From: CAYILR01 sp964364175
GTDB lineage: Bacteria > Bdellovibrionota > UBA1018
Direction of reading: 5' to 3'
Assembly (NCBI GenBank): GCA_964364175.1
Contig: CAYILR010000030.1
Span: forward strand, 1 to 53,243
Length of the DNA stretch: 53,243 nt
The position numbers and the translations under genes are program-made. The notes under the pieces were generated by a model that searched no databases, had not been told where the DNA came from, and saw nothing but the letters and a program-made list of their open reading frames with translations. Shown here in pieces: positions 18,700 through 27,819 of this stretch; positions within the stretch are counted from its first letter, which is position 1, and every line of letters starts with the position of its first letter.

Positions 18700-18719
18700 A
18701 AAAGGTGGGGGCCACCCTT
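18700..18719. repeat. Palindrome copy 2 (GGTGG-type hairpin)
   Basis: Same core as copy 1 with G for A in the loop (GGTGG 18704-18708, CCACC 18712-18716) and the same A-C mismatch position. It lies 24 bases upstream of the ATG of the metalloprotease-like lipoprotein, so it may affect its transcription or translation. Confidence 0.8.
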
Positions 18720-18742
18720 ATTCTTGACTATTTTTGTTAAGT

Positions 18743-19579
18743 ATGGTTAAATGCGCCGCTGTGCGAATTTCTTGGGCTACTTTTTCAGCTTTTGCAGTAG
18801 TGGTGGCGGTGGTGGCCGTCGGGTGTGCCGTGGATCGCTCGTCGAGCCCAAACTCCTCTCCCACTCAGACCAGCCCAGCGAATGGGGCACCCACTCCAGC
18901 TGCATCTCCCGTAGCTCCATGCCAACTCCCGGCTGACCAAAAATCATCCCTCATGTTGTCCCTCCCTGACTCACGATCGGTCTACACGGTTTTGATCGAC
19001 GCGGATTTCAGCCAGGACGAACAGCTCAAAATTTCGCAGGCAGTGGAAACCTGGAACGAGATGGGGCGCAAACGATTCAAACGCGTCATCTGGAAACCGC
19101 AAGTAGCCAGCATGAACGCAAGTGATAAAGCAAAAATCAGGGACGGATGCGAAGCAACGTCTCCTGCCATCGAGCAAGGGTTTTTCATCGTCAAAGATAC
19201 CGATTCGAAGCACTGGGAAGCGCTCAAACTCACGCCCCGAAACATGGCCGTGACTTTGCGCTGCTCGCAGGACGGAAAAATCAAACGTCAGGTGCTTTTG
19301 GTCAACACGACTCTCATCGATACTCGACAAATCACGAGCGTTGTCATCCACGAACTCGGGCACGCCATCGGCCTGAATCACAGCTGCGATGACAGAAGCG
19401 CCCCAGATTACATCGCCTGCACGCAACTGACAGCCGGCCACGCCTACCAATCCGCCATCATGTACCCCACACTCCGCGCAGCAAACCCTGTCGGACCGAA
19501 TTCTCTGGCAACTCAGCCCGAAATCAAGGAAGCTCTCCAACCAAATGACGAAGAACGCGCCGCCTGTTTACTCGAGTAA
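18743..19579 (+). CDS. Matrixin-like zinc metalloprotease lipoprotein
   Basis: A 278-residue lipoprotein. The signal ends in VAVGC, followed by a Pro/Ser/Thr-rich linker. VVIHELGHAIGLNH, near residue 210, is the metzincin zinc site HExxHxxGxxH of the matrixin type (M10), with the catalytic Glu after the first His. A Met-turn candidate is SAIMYPT, about 30 residues later. Cys pairs (SCD, IACTQL) occur around it. It is probably anchored in the outer membrane and faces outside. I chose the ATG; an upstream TTG at 18734 is possible. No clear ribosome site is seen. Confidence 0.87.
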   Translation: MVKCAAVRISWATFSAFAVVVAVVAVGCAVDRSSSPNSSPTQTSPANGAPTPAASPVAPCQLPADQKSSLMLSLPDSRSVYTVLIDADFSQDEQLKISQAVETWNEMGRKRFKRVIWKPQVASMNASDKAKIRDGCEATSPAIEQGFFIVKDTDSKHWEALKLTPRNMAVTLRCSQDGKIKRQVLLVNTTLIDTRQITSVVIHELGHAIGLNHSCDDRSAPDYIACTQLTAGHAYQSAIMYPTLRAANPVGPNSLATQPEIKEALQPNDEERAACLLE

Positions 19580-19591
19580 AAGGGCATTCCT

Positions 19592-20242
19592 ATGAACAGC
19601 ACCCAGATTCTCGTTCTGGCCTCCTCCGCGACCATCGTGGGCGCCATCCACACCCTGATGCCCGGACACTGGGTTCCCGTCGCACTCATGACTCGCAGTC
19701 GCCGCTGGCCGCTGCGGACTGCATTCCTGGGTGCTGTCGTATCGTCAGCAGGGCATATTTTCTTTTCCCTGCTTTTTGGAATTTTAGCGGCAGTCCTGGG
19801 CGTTCAACTCCTGGCGAGCCACGAAAATGAAATCGAGAAATACTCAGGGCTGACTCTTGCTGTTTTCGGGCTGATCTACGCTGCCGCAACCTACATTCAC
19901 CAAAAACACCACTGCCACACAGCACACCCTCACAATCATGATTCTCTTCAATCAGAAAAATTTAAAAAAAGCAGCCCGTTCTTATTCTTGCTCCTAGCTG
20001 GAATGTCCCCCTGCATCGCGATACTGCCCGTTTTCGCATCTGCCGCAGCCTATGGAACTCACAGTATGATTTTGTCGGTGCTGGGATTTTCTTTCGGAGT
20101 CATCGGGACATTGGTGACCGCAACCGGACTTGCCTCGCTCGGGCTCATGAAACTCAACCACCCACTGCTGGAAAAATACGGAGATGTGGTCACTGGCGCA
20201 GGCGTCTTCCTTACAGGGATCGCTCTATTCTTAGCCAGCTGA
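19592..20242 (+). CDS. TauE/UreH-like membrane protein with His-rich loop
   Basis: 216 residues with about six membrane segments. The pattern VGAIHTLMPGHWVPVAL at the N-terminus and AGMSPCIAILPVFASAAAYG in the second half are typical of the UreH/SafE/HupE-like metal-transport superfamily. Between them lies a hydrophilic loop with HQKHHCHTAHPHNHD, a likely metal-binding site (Ni, Zn or Co by analogy). It follows the zinc protease gene with a 12-base gap and a ribosome site AAAAGGG, so a metal-supply role for the protease is a reasonable guess. Its 3' end overlaps the convergent kinase gene by 32 bases. Confidence 0.75.
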   Translation: MNSTQILVLASSATIVGAIHTLMPGHWVPVALMTRSRRWPLRTAFLGAVVSSAGHIFFSLLFGILAAVLGVQLLASHENEIEKYSGLTLAVFGLIYAAATYIHQKHHCHTAHPHNHDSLQSEKFKKSSPFLFLLLAGMSPCIAILPVFASAAAYGTHSMILSVLGFSFGVIGTLVTATGLASLGLMKLNHPLLEKYGDVVTGAGVFLTGIALFLAS

Positions 20243-21998
20243 TGACGCTCTTGGGAATCAAGCGCACACCCATGCGCTCGCATCGCTGCACAACTTTTGG
20301 ATCACTGTCATGACTCGTGACCAAAATGCTTCTTGAGGCAATCCCCAATCCCTCGATCAAATCCAATCCTGTTTGAGAAAAGCCGTGAATTTCGTAGTCC
20401 ACTAGAAAAAGAAACTCACTCTCTGCAGAATCAAAATCCAACCCCGTCACATAATCCGTGAACGGTCCGGGCGAGGAGAAACAAACCGGCTCAAGGATTT
20501 GTGCCATGCGATTTTTCCAAAGCTCAGCGATAGAGGCATCGTCATCCATCACGATGACCTTCGTATTTTTTTTGATTTCAAGCGATTTCAAAAACCATTG
20601 AGGTGAAGGAGCGGGAGGAAGCGAAATCGAAACACAGGTTCCTTTCCCTGGTTCCGATTGAATTTGAATTTCTCCGCCCCATTTTTTCACGGTCTCTTGA
20701 GCATGCGAAAGACCAAGCCCCGAACCTTCAGTCTTTCCAAAAGTCACCCCCTTCTGCATCACCTGGCTTAGAATTTCAGCAGGGATTCCCCTTCCATTGT
20801 CCTGAATACGAATCAGAACCTGCTGCTGACGCAATTCAAGCGCCACCTCGATTCTCCCCCCCGAATCAGAAAGAGCCTCGACCGCATTGTTCATCAAATT
20901 TGAAAACACCCTCAAAAACCCGGACGGATTGACGTCCACAAAAATCCCATAACCCTCTTCGCCCCATCGAGTTTCCAGCGTCAATCCAGCGTGCGACCGA
21001 TACTGCAATCTCTTCTCAGAAATCAAAGACTCCAACAGCCCGGAAACCAAAACCACCGATCGCTGCGCATCCGACTGCCCAGAAACAGAAGTCGCCTCAC
21101 GATTCTGAGCCAACAAACCATGGGCAATATCCTGAATTCGTGTGGCCGCACTCCGCAACATCATCCGAGATCGCTCAGGGAGCTGATGAAGATCAGTTTC
21201 TAATGCTTTCAGTGCAGCTAGTGGAGACCTCACATCGTGAGCGATTTGCGCGGCCAGATCCGCCTTGCTTTTCGCAATGGCGACTTCGATCTCCTTGGCC
21301 TTCAAATCATCCCAAGCGCGAAGCAATTTGTGAAACCCCTTCATGATGAACACGACCTCATCTTGATCTCGCGCCGCAGGTTCCACCTCCGTCGCGCCAA
21401 TCTCCTGCAAGCGAGTTTTCATTTCTTCGTGAAGTCGGTACAGCGGCGTCAAAGTCTCACTGAGCACGTAGTTGAAATAAAGATGAAATCCCAGTGCGAT
21501 CAGAACCAAAATCAATGCGTTCACTGTGGAACTGTAAAGGAACCCGATCCATTCGTTCTCCGTGGATTTGGAGAAGGAAACCGTTCCAATTTTCGAGCCA
21601 TTCTTGAAACGCACATTGCCAGAAACACTCATGCATCCTTCGTGGTCCGTGCGAACCCTGAAAAGGGCAAACCAATTTTTTTGAAAAAAACCTGCCTTGC
21701 ATGAACTCTGTTCTCGGGATTCCCAAATCACCTTTCCATCGCGATCCCTGAACACGCCCTTCATCAAATCGAATTTGGAAGAAAGCTCGTCGAGATCCAC
21801 ACGAAGCTGGATGAGATTTCCTCCTTCATAATGCGCTTCTGCAGTGCGGGCGACTGCTTCCACCTCACGCATCACCACAGACAAGAGCTGCTGCTGAAAA
21901 AAATAAGAGGAGAAGAACAATCCCAGCAGCACTGCCGCTGTACCAAACAGAAAATTGATCTGAAGAGTTTTCTGCGACGCCCGATCAATGACTCTCAT
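20211..21998 (-). CDS. Hybrid sensor histidine kinase with C-terminal receiver
   Basis: 595 residues. Membrane segments at about 15-35 and 157-180 frame a periplasmic sensor domain. A HAMP-like linker follows, then the HisKA helix with AAQIAHDVRSPL (phospho-acceptor H254), the ATPase domain with NLMNNAVEAL (N371), DNGRGIP and GSGLGL, and a receiver domain from about 480 (VIVMDDD acidic pair, phospho-acceptor D544 in FLVDYE, K583 in IPKS). It is the last gene of a four-gene operon; its ATG overlaps the end of the solute-binding protein gene by 14 bases. The overlap suggests that the binding protein feeds the signal to this kinase. Confidence 0.9.
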   Translation of the reverse strand: MRVIDRASQKTLQINFLFGTAAVLLGLFFSSYFFQQQLLSVVMREVEAVARTAEAHYEGGNLIQLRVDLDELSSKFDLMKGVFRDRDGKVIWESREQSSCKAGFFQKNWFALFRVRTDHEGCMSVSGNVRFKNGSKIGTVSFSKSTENEWIGFLYSSTVNALILVLIALGFHLYFNYVLSETLTPLYRLHEEMKTRLQEIGATEVEPAARDQDEVVFIMKGFHKLLRAWDDLKAKEIEVAIAKSKADLAAQIAHDVRSPLAALKALETDLHQLPERSRMMLRSAATRIQDIAHGLLAQNREATSVSGQSDAQRSVVLVSGLLESLISEKRLQYRSHAGLTLETRWGEEGYGIFVDVNPSGFLRVFSNLMNNAVEALSDSGGRIEVALELRQQQVLIRIQDNGRGIPAEILSQVMQKGVTFGKTEGSGLGLSHAQETVKKWGGEIQIQSEPGKGTCVSISLPPAPSPQWFLKSLEIKKNTKVIVMDDDASIAELWKNRMAQILEPVCFSSPGPFTDYVTGLDFDSAESEFLFLVDYEIHGFSQTGLDLIEGLGIASRSILVTSHDSDPKVVQRCERMGVRLIPKSVISWLRIERSL

Positions 21999-23376
21999 GC
22001 ACGTCCTTGGCTTTCAGGGATTGAATCCCAAATCCATTGATCTCGGGGAACTTCCATCCCTCGTGAGCTGCAAAAACCGCAGGCTTCGCTCCCACAAAAT
22101 ACACCGGGCAAACCTCGTAGAATCGCCTGAACACCCGTTGATAAATCAGGTTCCGCTCCTTCTCGCGCATCTCGGTTTGTGCTTCGCTCAAAAGCCGATC
22201 GATTTCTGAATCCATGAAATGATTGTAGTTATTCATTTGATGAGAGCCCACGATCGGCGACAATAATCCACTCAGCCCCAAATAGTCCGGGATGTACCCA
22301 ATTAAAATCACATCTGCTTTCCCAGCACGCAGCGCTTTCAAAAGATCTGGCGTTCTGCTGCGACGGAAAACCACATCATAACCTTCGGATTTCAACTCGC
22401 CTTGCAGGCGTGAGGTTTCCTCATCTGAATATTCGTGCACACCCCCAGAAAATCCCACTTGCAACTGGGGTCTTACAGCCCGCGCGACCGGGGTGGTTTC
22501 CTGGTTCTCGTACCAGAGAAAGGGCAGCGAGTTCTCAATCGGACGCCAGTGCGCCGTTTTTTTCAGAGCTGCCGCGCGAAACGACTGGCCGAAACTGCAG
22601 CGACTTTTCGCGTCTTTGAAAAATGAGGAATGTAGATTGAAAACCAGGTATTTAGTCAACAGATAATGAAAATTTTGAAGCTGCACTGATTCAAACCCGG
22701 CCGTCTGATTGAGTTCTCGAACATCCCCTAAAAATACAAATGCATCGATTTGATTTTTTTTGAACGCATCCATTTCGGCAGCTGGATCCGCAATCGTTGA
22801 AAATTCGATTCGCTCAGGCCCCGCACCACTCCGACGCTCCAGCTGCTGCGGTAATTTTTGAACATAGTCCCCAGTTCCATACAGCTTCCCACTTTTTTCC
22901 AGAACAATTCCCAAGTGAGGGCATGTCAACGCATGGAGAAAAACCGCAGAAGGCCTGAGCAGTGACACTTTCAATGTTCTGGGGCCCAAAATCTCCATTC
23001 GATCCACATCACCGAGAGCCCACTGCAGTTCTTTGCCTTTTTTGCGCTTGGCCCGATTGAGCGAAGCCCGCACATGCTCCGCCCTGAGTTCTGTTCCATC
23101 AGAGAACTTTGCAACGCGAAGATGCAAAACAATCGTCCTGCCGTCCTCGCTCAATTCGTGTCGCTCCACGAGGTCCGCGTGAATTTGGTTGTGAGAATCG
23201 TATGAATAAAGGTTTTCAAAAACTTGGCCGAGAACCAACGCATCATTGCCGCTGGAAATCAAAAGGGGATCGGTTGTTTGAATAGAATTTCGAATCGCCA
23301 AGCGCAGCGTTTTCGCACTGGCTACTGGGAATTGCATCCAGGCCATCAGCAACAAAACAAAGCAGGAGACTCTCAT
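21985..23376 (-). CDS. Family 5 solute-binding protein
   Basis: 463 residues of the SBP_bac_5 family (peptide, nickel or opine type binding proteins of ABC importers). A signal peptide (FVLLLMAWMQFPVASA) is followed by LRLAIRNSIQTTDPLLISS, ENLYSYDSHNQIHADLVE and FSDGTELRAEHVRASLNRA, the standard N-terminal core. No permease or ATPase gene is nearby. Its stop overlaps the kinase start, so it may act as a periplasmic sensor subunit instead of a transporter part (inference). Starts four bases inside the previous gene's end. Confidence 0.88.
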   Translation of the reverse strand: MRVSCFVLLLMAWMQFPVASAKTLRLAIRNSIQTTDPLLISSGNDALVLGQVFENLYSYDSHNQIHADLVERHELSEDGRTIVLHLRVAKFSDGTELRAEHVRASLNRAKRKKGKELQWALGDVDRMEILGPRTLKVSLLRPSAVFLHALTCPHLGIVLEKSGKLYGTGDYVQKLPQQLERRSGAGPERIEFSTIADPAAEMDAFKKNQIDAFVFLGDVRELNQTAGFESVQLQNFHYLLTKYLVFNLHSSFFKDAKSRCSFGQSFRAAALKKTAHWRPIENSLPFLWYENQETTPVARAVRPQLQVGFSGGVHEYSDEETSRLQGELKSEGYDVVFRRSRTPDLLKALRAGKADVILIGYIPDYLGLSGLLSPIVGSHQMNNYNHFMDSEIDRLLSEAQTEMREKERNLIYQRVFRRFYEVCPVYFVGAKPAVFAAHEGWKFPEINGFGIQSLKAKDVHESH

Positions 23377-24413
23377 CCCTGAGAGGGTAGTACGGGTCTT
23401 TCTTTTTTCAAAACAGGTTTTGCCGAAATCGAAAACCCTTCAACGGCTGCCATGTATTCCTCAACCAGGCGCTCGACGATTTTTCCTGCAGGCATCACAT
23501 CATCAATCAGCCCCACACCCTGCCCAGCACTCCAAACTTCTTTCCAAGTCGGACCGAGAATCGCTTTCTTCAATGTTTCTGATCCAAGATAGGCACGCGC
23601 CATTTTGAAATACTTCTTGGTTCGGGGATTGTGAATCAACGCGCGTTCCACAAAATTGAGCTGAGTTCCGATTTTTTCAATATAGGGAGTTTTGATCACT
23701 GCGCAGGGAGTGCCCGAGACTTTCTCGGTCAGCCAAATATCCTCTGGCGCAGCCTTCAAAATCGCGTTTTTGTAAGCCTGATCCACTTTGGCTTCCTGAC
23801 TCGCGATGAATCGAGTTCCAATTTGCACAGCCGCAGCGCCCAGCAACAACGTCGCTGCCATTTGCTCACCCGTGGCGATTCCACCCGCTGCGATCACGGG
23901 AATCTTGAGGTGCTTCTTTAAATAAGGAATCAGAACCAACGGTGAAATCGGTCCCGCATGCCCGCCCGCGCCTGCCGAAACCGCGATCACTCCATCCGCG
24001 CCCATGGCCTGGACCTTGAGAGCGTATTCCAAATTCGTGACATCACAGAAAACCTTGGAGCCAATCGTGTGCATTTGCTTGATCACGTCTTTGGGATTTC
24101 CCAGCGATGTGATCACCACCGGAACTTTCTCCTCCACGCAAACTTCGAGATCCTTTTTCACGCGGGGGTTGGCTTGATTGACAATGATGTTCACCGCAAA
24201 AGGTCGATCCGTTCGAGATTTCACGTCGCGAACTGCTTGGCGAAACTCATCCGTGGTCCACCAGTTCAACGAGGGCATAGCACCCAGTCCACCAGCTTTG
24301 GAAACTTCAGAAACCAAGATCGCGTCACTCACCAAGAACATGGGACCCGCGATGATGGGATACCGGCAACCAATCAGCTTTGTGAATGGAGTTTCAATTT
24401 TTCGGACACTCAT
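23373..24413 (-). CDS. Nitronate monooxygenase
   Basis: 346 residues of the FMN-dependent nitronate monooxygenase/2-nitropropane dioxygenase family. Seen: PIIAGPMF at the N-terminus, GGLGAMPSL, VIAVSAGAGGHAG with the catalytic His region, and the phosphate-binding PVIAAGGIATG and AAVQIGTRF. It oxidises nitronates such as propionate-3-nitronate. It overlaps the DUF971 gene by four bases upstream and the solute-binding protein gene by four bases downstream, so it is translated as part of one operon. Confidence 0.9.
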   Translation of the reverse strand: MSVRKIETPFTKLIGCRYPIIAGPMFLVSDAILVSEVSKAGGLGAMPSLNWWTTDEFRQAVRDVKSRTDRPFAVNIIVNQANPRVKKDLEVCVEEKVPVVITSLGNPKDVIKQMHTIGSKVFCDVTNLEYALKVQAMGADGVIAVSAGAGGHAGPISPLVLIPYLKKHLKIPVIAAGGIATGEQMAATLLLGAAAVQIGTRFIASQEAKVDQAYKNAILKAAPEDIWLTEKVSGTPCAVIKTPYIEKIGTQLNFVERALIHNPRTKKYFKMARAYLGSETLKKAILGPTWKEVWSAGQGVGLIDDVMPAGKIVERLVEEYMAAVEGFSISAKPVLKKERPVLPSQG

Positions 24414-24754
24414 ATCGTCACCTCTGGAGTTTTCTCACTATTCTTCAATCCAAAATGATCACAAATCTGCTTCAAGCGGTCGAAGTGATAAATCCCAGTT
24501 GCGTGTCGGTCACTCCACTGAATCTGAATCGCGTAACGGCCGACGGGCTGAATCCCCACCGGACGGACATTGAACTGGATATCTTCGCGGCGCAAAGTCC
24601 GCTTGCCGGTTTTTTCGTCCACGCACGCCGCGCACGGACACTCAAACCTCAGTTCAAAAAAAGGAACCACGAACGAACTCCCATCGTTCCACTCGATCAA
24701 CATCTCGTTCACGCTATGCGGATTGATTTTCTTCGGAATCCAATTGTAGCTCAT
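24410..24754 (-). CDS. DUF971 protein
   Basis: 114 residues with the DUF971 fold (the N-terminal domain of gamma-butyrobetaine hydroxylase-like proteins). It is also found in iron-sulphur (ApbC/Mrp) contexts. Seen: EMLIEWNDGSSFVVPFFELR, a Cys pair CPCAAC, and VGRYAIQIQWSDRHATGIY, the core of the family. I prefer the ATG at 24754; an upstream TTG would be poor. It is the first gene of the four-gene operon and is divergent from the GT87 gene. Confidence 0.85.
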   Translation of the reverse strand: MSYNWIPKKINPHSVNEMLIEWNDGSSFVVPFFELRFECPCAACVDEKTGKRTLRREDIQFNVRPVGIQPVGRYAIQIQWSDRHATGIYHFDRLKQICDHFGLKNSEKTPEVTI

Positions 24755-24827
24755 AAGAAATCGAGTGCCACTGCAGCGAGGACTTGGCAAGGAGAGATTG
24801 ATCGATCATGATATCGGGGAGGACGCT

Positions 24828-26042
24828 ATGAACGATCGCGCAAAACTGATTTCTAAGCTCGGAGCGATCGCGGGCGCACTCACCTTGGCCGTCGGCTGGC
24901 TCTACTCATTCCAAAGAGGTTCGCTGGATTTTTCAGTGTTTTATCGGGCTTGGGAACACGCCTTGGCCAACCACGGTTACATGCTCTACAACGAATCGCC
25001 GGACCGATATCTCTATGCGCCTGGGTTTGCCTGGGTGTTTTCGCCGCTCAGTTTGCTGCCCCGGTGGGCGGCGCTGGTGGTTTGGAATACGCTCAAAACA
25101 GGGCTGATGCTGGGGGCTTTGTACAGCCTTTGGAATCGCTGGGGACGCCGACGAGGCGTCCACTGGAGCGTCCTTTTAGTCTCCTGTTTCCTGCTGGCCA
25201 GACCAATTCTCATCGACTTCCAATACGGTCAGATCAATCTCATTCTCTTAGGCTCCACAGTTTTGGCCTTGCTAGCAGCAGAGGAAGCGACTTGGCTGGC
25301 CTCGTTCTACTGGCTGATGTTTTCGTTTTTCGCGATGACCAAGCTGATGTGCCTGCCCTTGCTGCTGATCCCCTGGGTTCGCCGACAAGCAGGTTGGAAA
25401 GTTCGAGCTGCCAGCTTGCTGGGCGCTGGGATTGCGATTTTCCTGCCGATGATTTGGACGGGGTACTCTGGCCTGCGCTCGATGATCATTCAGTGGCAAT
25501 GGGCGCTGTTCGCGCGCGGATTTCCTCTCGAGTCGCATAACCAAAGTTTCGCGGCCGTCCTTCACCATTGGTTCAGCGGCGAACCCGTGCGGATCATCGC
25601 GCTCTACGGGAATATCAACATGGGTTGGAGCTGGTTGAGCGAAAGCGTACTCACCTGGATTGCTGTCGCGTGGGCCCTTGGAGTCTTGGGGCTGATTCTA
25701 TTTTGGATGCTGAAAAAGCCACGACCGGGCACCGAGGACCGGGTCAAAGCCACCGCGATTCTCTGTGGGCTGGTTTTCCTGCCCTCGCATCTGGTGTGGA
25801 AACCCTATTTTATTTTTGGGCTCCCGGTCGCAGTTTATTTACTGGTCCAACAAAGCATCAAACCCGAACGCTGGCGCTGGATCGGACTAGGAATCTACTT
25901 TGTGATGTTGAATCTCACTTCGGTGGATGGGTTGGGGCATACGACCGCGGCTTATGCAGAAGCGGGCGGAGTTTTGTTTTTTGCACATTTGTTGTTGATG
26001 GGTTTGGTTTTGAGAAAGTATAACAAATTTAATATAAGTTAG
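24828..26042 (+). CDS. GT87-family membrane glycosyltransferase (DUF2029)
   Basis: 404 residues with about nine to ten membrane segments. The N-terminal loop has LDFSVFYRAWEHAL and RYLYAPGFAWVFSPL, the usual acidic motif region of GT87 polyprenol-phosphate mannosyltransferase-type enzymes (GT-C fold); the catalytic Asp is probably in LDFSVFY. It would transfer a sugar from a lipid-phosphate donor in the periplasm. ATG 24828 has GGGAGGA upstream; an earlier start at 24765 is rejected. A broken second copy of its 3' end lies at 27820-28042. Confidence 0.85.
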   Translation: MNDRAKLISKLGAIAGALTLAVGWLYSFQRGSLDFSVFYRAWEHALANHGYMLYNESPDRYLYAPGFAWVFSPLSLLPRWAALVVWNTLKTGLMLGALYSLWNRWGRRRGVHWSVLLVSCFLLARPILIDFQYGQINLILLGSTVLALLAAEEATWLASFYWLMFSFFAMTKLMCLPLLLIPWVRRQAGWKVRAASLLGAGIAIFLPMIWTGYSGLRSMIIQWQWALFARGFPLESHNQSFAAVLHHWFSGEPVRIIALYGNINMGWSWLSESVLTWIAVAWALGVLGLILFWMLKKPRPGTEDRVKATAILCGLVFLPSHLVWKPYFIFGLPVAVYLLVQQSIKPERWRWIGLGIYFVMLNLTSVDGLGHTTAAYAEAGGVLFFAHLLLMGLVLRKYNKFNIS

Positions 26043-26076
26043 TGTTTTTCGATAAACTATATTAAACTGACTATAT

Positions 26077-27261
26077 ATGAACCCACGGATTAATCCCTAT
26101 GCACCAGGGGCTGGTACGGTTCCCCCAGAGCTTGCCGGTCGAGACGACCTCATCGAAAAGGCTTCGATTGCCCTAGATCGTTGTAGGAGCGGTCTGTCGT
26201 CGCGAGGACTTCTATTTGTGGGTCTTCGAGGGGTAGGAAAGACGGTTTTGCTGAATCAGATTTCTCAGGATGCCGAAGCACGAGGTTTTGCAATAGTCTC
26301 GGTTGAAACCCCCGAAAAGCGATCCCTGCCCGCTTTAATGATCCCAGCTCTACGTTCAACCTTGCTTAAATTGGATCGAATGAGTGCAGCAGGTACGTTA
26401 GGTAAGCGTGCTCTCAAGGTTTTAGGCGGCTTTGTCAGCGCGATGAAGGTCAAGTATGAGGACATTGAGTTTGGAATCGATTTGGGGTCTGAGCCCGGAG
26501 TGGCAGATTCCGGGGATCTTGAAAGTGATTTAACCGCTCTTTTTGTTGAGATAGGTGCTGCTGCCAAGGAGAAAAAAACTGCTTTTGTCCTTTTCGTGGA
26601 TGAGATTCAATACATCGAAGAATCACAGTTTGCAGCATTGATCATGGCGTTGCACAAATGCACGCAAAAGCAGCTTCCTGTTTTACTCATCGGCGCAGGC
26701 CTGCCTCAGTTAGTCGGGCAGGCAGGTCGAGCGAAGTCCTATGCGGAGCGTTTGTTTGAGTATCCTGAGATCGGCCCGCTTCCACCCTTAGCCGCACGCG
26801 AGGCGCTTGAGGCCCCTGCAGCCAAGCTGGGGGTCAAGTATCAAAAAGAAGCTTTGGATTATATTTTGGCTCAAACACAAGCCTATCCCTATTTTTTACA
26901 AGAATGGGGAAAGCATAGCTGGAATTGCGCTGAGCAATCTCCCATTCAGAAGCCCGACACCAAATTTGCCACTGAGCTCGCAATTGCAGAGTTGGATTCC
27001 AGTTTTTTTCGAGTACGATTTGATCGACTGACTCCTGGAGAGAAAAAATATTTGCGCGCAATGGCGGAGTTGGGTCCAGGAAGCCACCGCTCAGGAGACA
27101 TTGCAGAACTCCTTAAAAAAGAAGTCCAGGCAGTAGCCCCCATTCGAGCGTCTTTGATTGCCAAAGGGATGATTTATAGCCCCTCGCATGGAGACACTCA
27201 TTTCACCGTGCCCTTGTTTGAAGGATATATGAAAAGAGTGATGCCGGAATTTTTAGAGTAG
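26077..27261 (+). CDS. AAA ATPase of the Arch_ATPase-like type
   Basis: 394 residues. Walker A is GLRGVGKT (about residue 50) and Walker B is FVLFVDEIQYI (about 185); a sensor-type LLIGAGLPQLVG follows. The C-terminal ~100 residues form a winged helix (LTPGEKKYLRAMAELGPG). Such ATPases are often stand-alone STAND-like or mobile-element-linked proteins with unknown targets. It has a 34-base gap after GT87. Its stop codon TAG lies on the border of a repeat (GGGCGTG begins at 27261), so its 3' end may have been reshaped by an insertion. A second AAA ATPase with similar layout lies at 30447-31592. Confidence 0.87.
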   Translation: MNPRINPYAPGAGTVPPELAGRDDLIEKASIALDRCRSGLSSRGLLFVGLRGVGKTVLLNQISQDAEARGFAIVSVETPEKRSLPALMIPALRSTLLKLDRMSAAGTLGKRALKVLGGFVSAMKVKYEDIEFGIDLGSEPGVADSGDLESDLTALFVEIGAAAKEKKTAFVLFVDEIQYIEESQFAALIMALHKCTQKQLPVLLIGAGLPQLVGQAGRAKSYAERLFEYPEIGPLPPLAAREALEAPAAKLGVKYQKEALDYILAQTQAYPYFLQEWGKHSWNCAEQSPIQKPDTKFATELAIAELDSSFFRVRFDRLTPGEKKYLRAMAELGPGSHRSGDIAELLKKEVQAVAPIRASLIAKGMIYSPSHGDTHFTVPLFEGYMKRVMPEFLE

Positions 27262-27279
27262 GGCGTGTTTCCAAAGTCA
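27261..27279 (+). repeat. Solo copy of the MITE terminal repeat
   Basis: GGGCGTGTTTCCAAAGTCA matches the left end of the MITE at 28045-28063 with one mismatch (C for T), in the same orientation and likewise preceded by TA. It has no matching right end before 28043. It starts inside the AAA ATPase stop codon. Confidence 0.8.
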
Positions 27280-27335
27280 AAACCGCTCAAACTCCACACG
27301 CACACGCTGAGCGTTGGGCCTGATTTTGAGGACCT

Positions 27336-27818
27336 TCAATATTCCTTGGTGCCATCCGAAATAATCCAGATATGGTACCAAGTGCTAGCTGCTTCAGCCC
27401 CTGTATCGAGCGCATTCACACCTACGGCTGCGACCATGTCAATCGTTACACTAACGGTGGACGCCAGGTAGGGGTAACCGCTAGTATCCTTCAAAATAAT
27501 CTCGCTCGCGGTGACATCTACTTTACTATCGGGTGTCGCGCTATTGTTGAACACTAGCAAATCACGCGCTTTATCTCGAACGAAATAATTAGGTATCGCC
27601 CAAGCTGCGGCTGTCCCCGCGGCGTTTGTGGTGAGAATCTGTCCTGCTGTGCCTACAGCGATTTTGCCTACTGTGACATTCAGATCTGCAATCTTAGCCG
27701 TAGTCACGTTGCTATTGAGAATTTTGCTAGTAGTAACTGCATCGTCCCCAATTGCTGCAGCAGCAATGGAGCTGGAAGAATATTTCGTTGCCGTAATCGC
27801 ACCATTAGGAATGTCGGC
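27336..27818 (-). pseudogene. Phage tail-fibre-like fragment
   Basis: An open minus-strand reading frame through this region encodes repeats typical of phage tail fibres (DDAVTTSKILNSNVTTAKIAD, VGKIAVGTAGQILTTN) and the usual following domain, with TASTWYHIWIISDGTKEY-like end at 27336. The best preserved start is ATG 27707, but the repeats continue upstream to about 27818, where they abut the GT87 remnant with no start codon. The end also stops short of the usual continuation after ISDGT. It is therefore truncated on both sides. Confidence 0.7.
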
Positions 27819-27819
27819 A

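Larger units (their letters stand above)
18355..18742. other. 388-bp intergenic region with paired palindromes
   Basis: Between divergent genes. It holds AT-rich sequence at 18361-18460, a C-rich stretch at 18520-18550, a small hairpin GGTGG/CCACC near 18511-18528, and two near-identical palindromes (listed separately). No convincing gene is seen. Confidence 0.7.
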
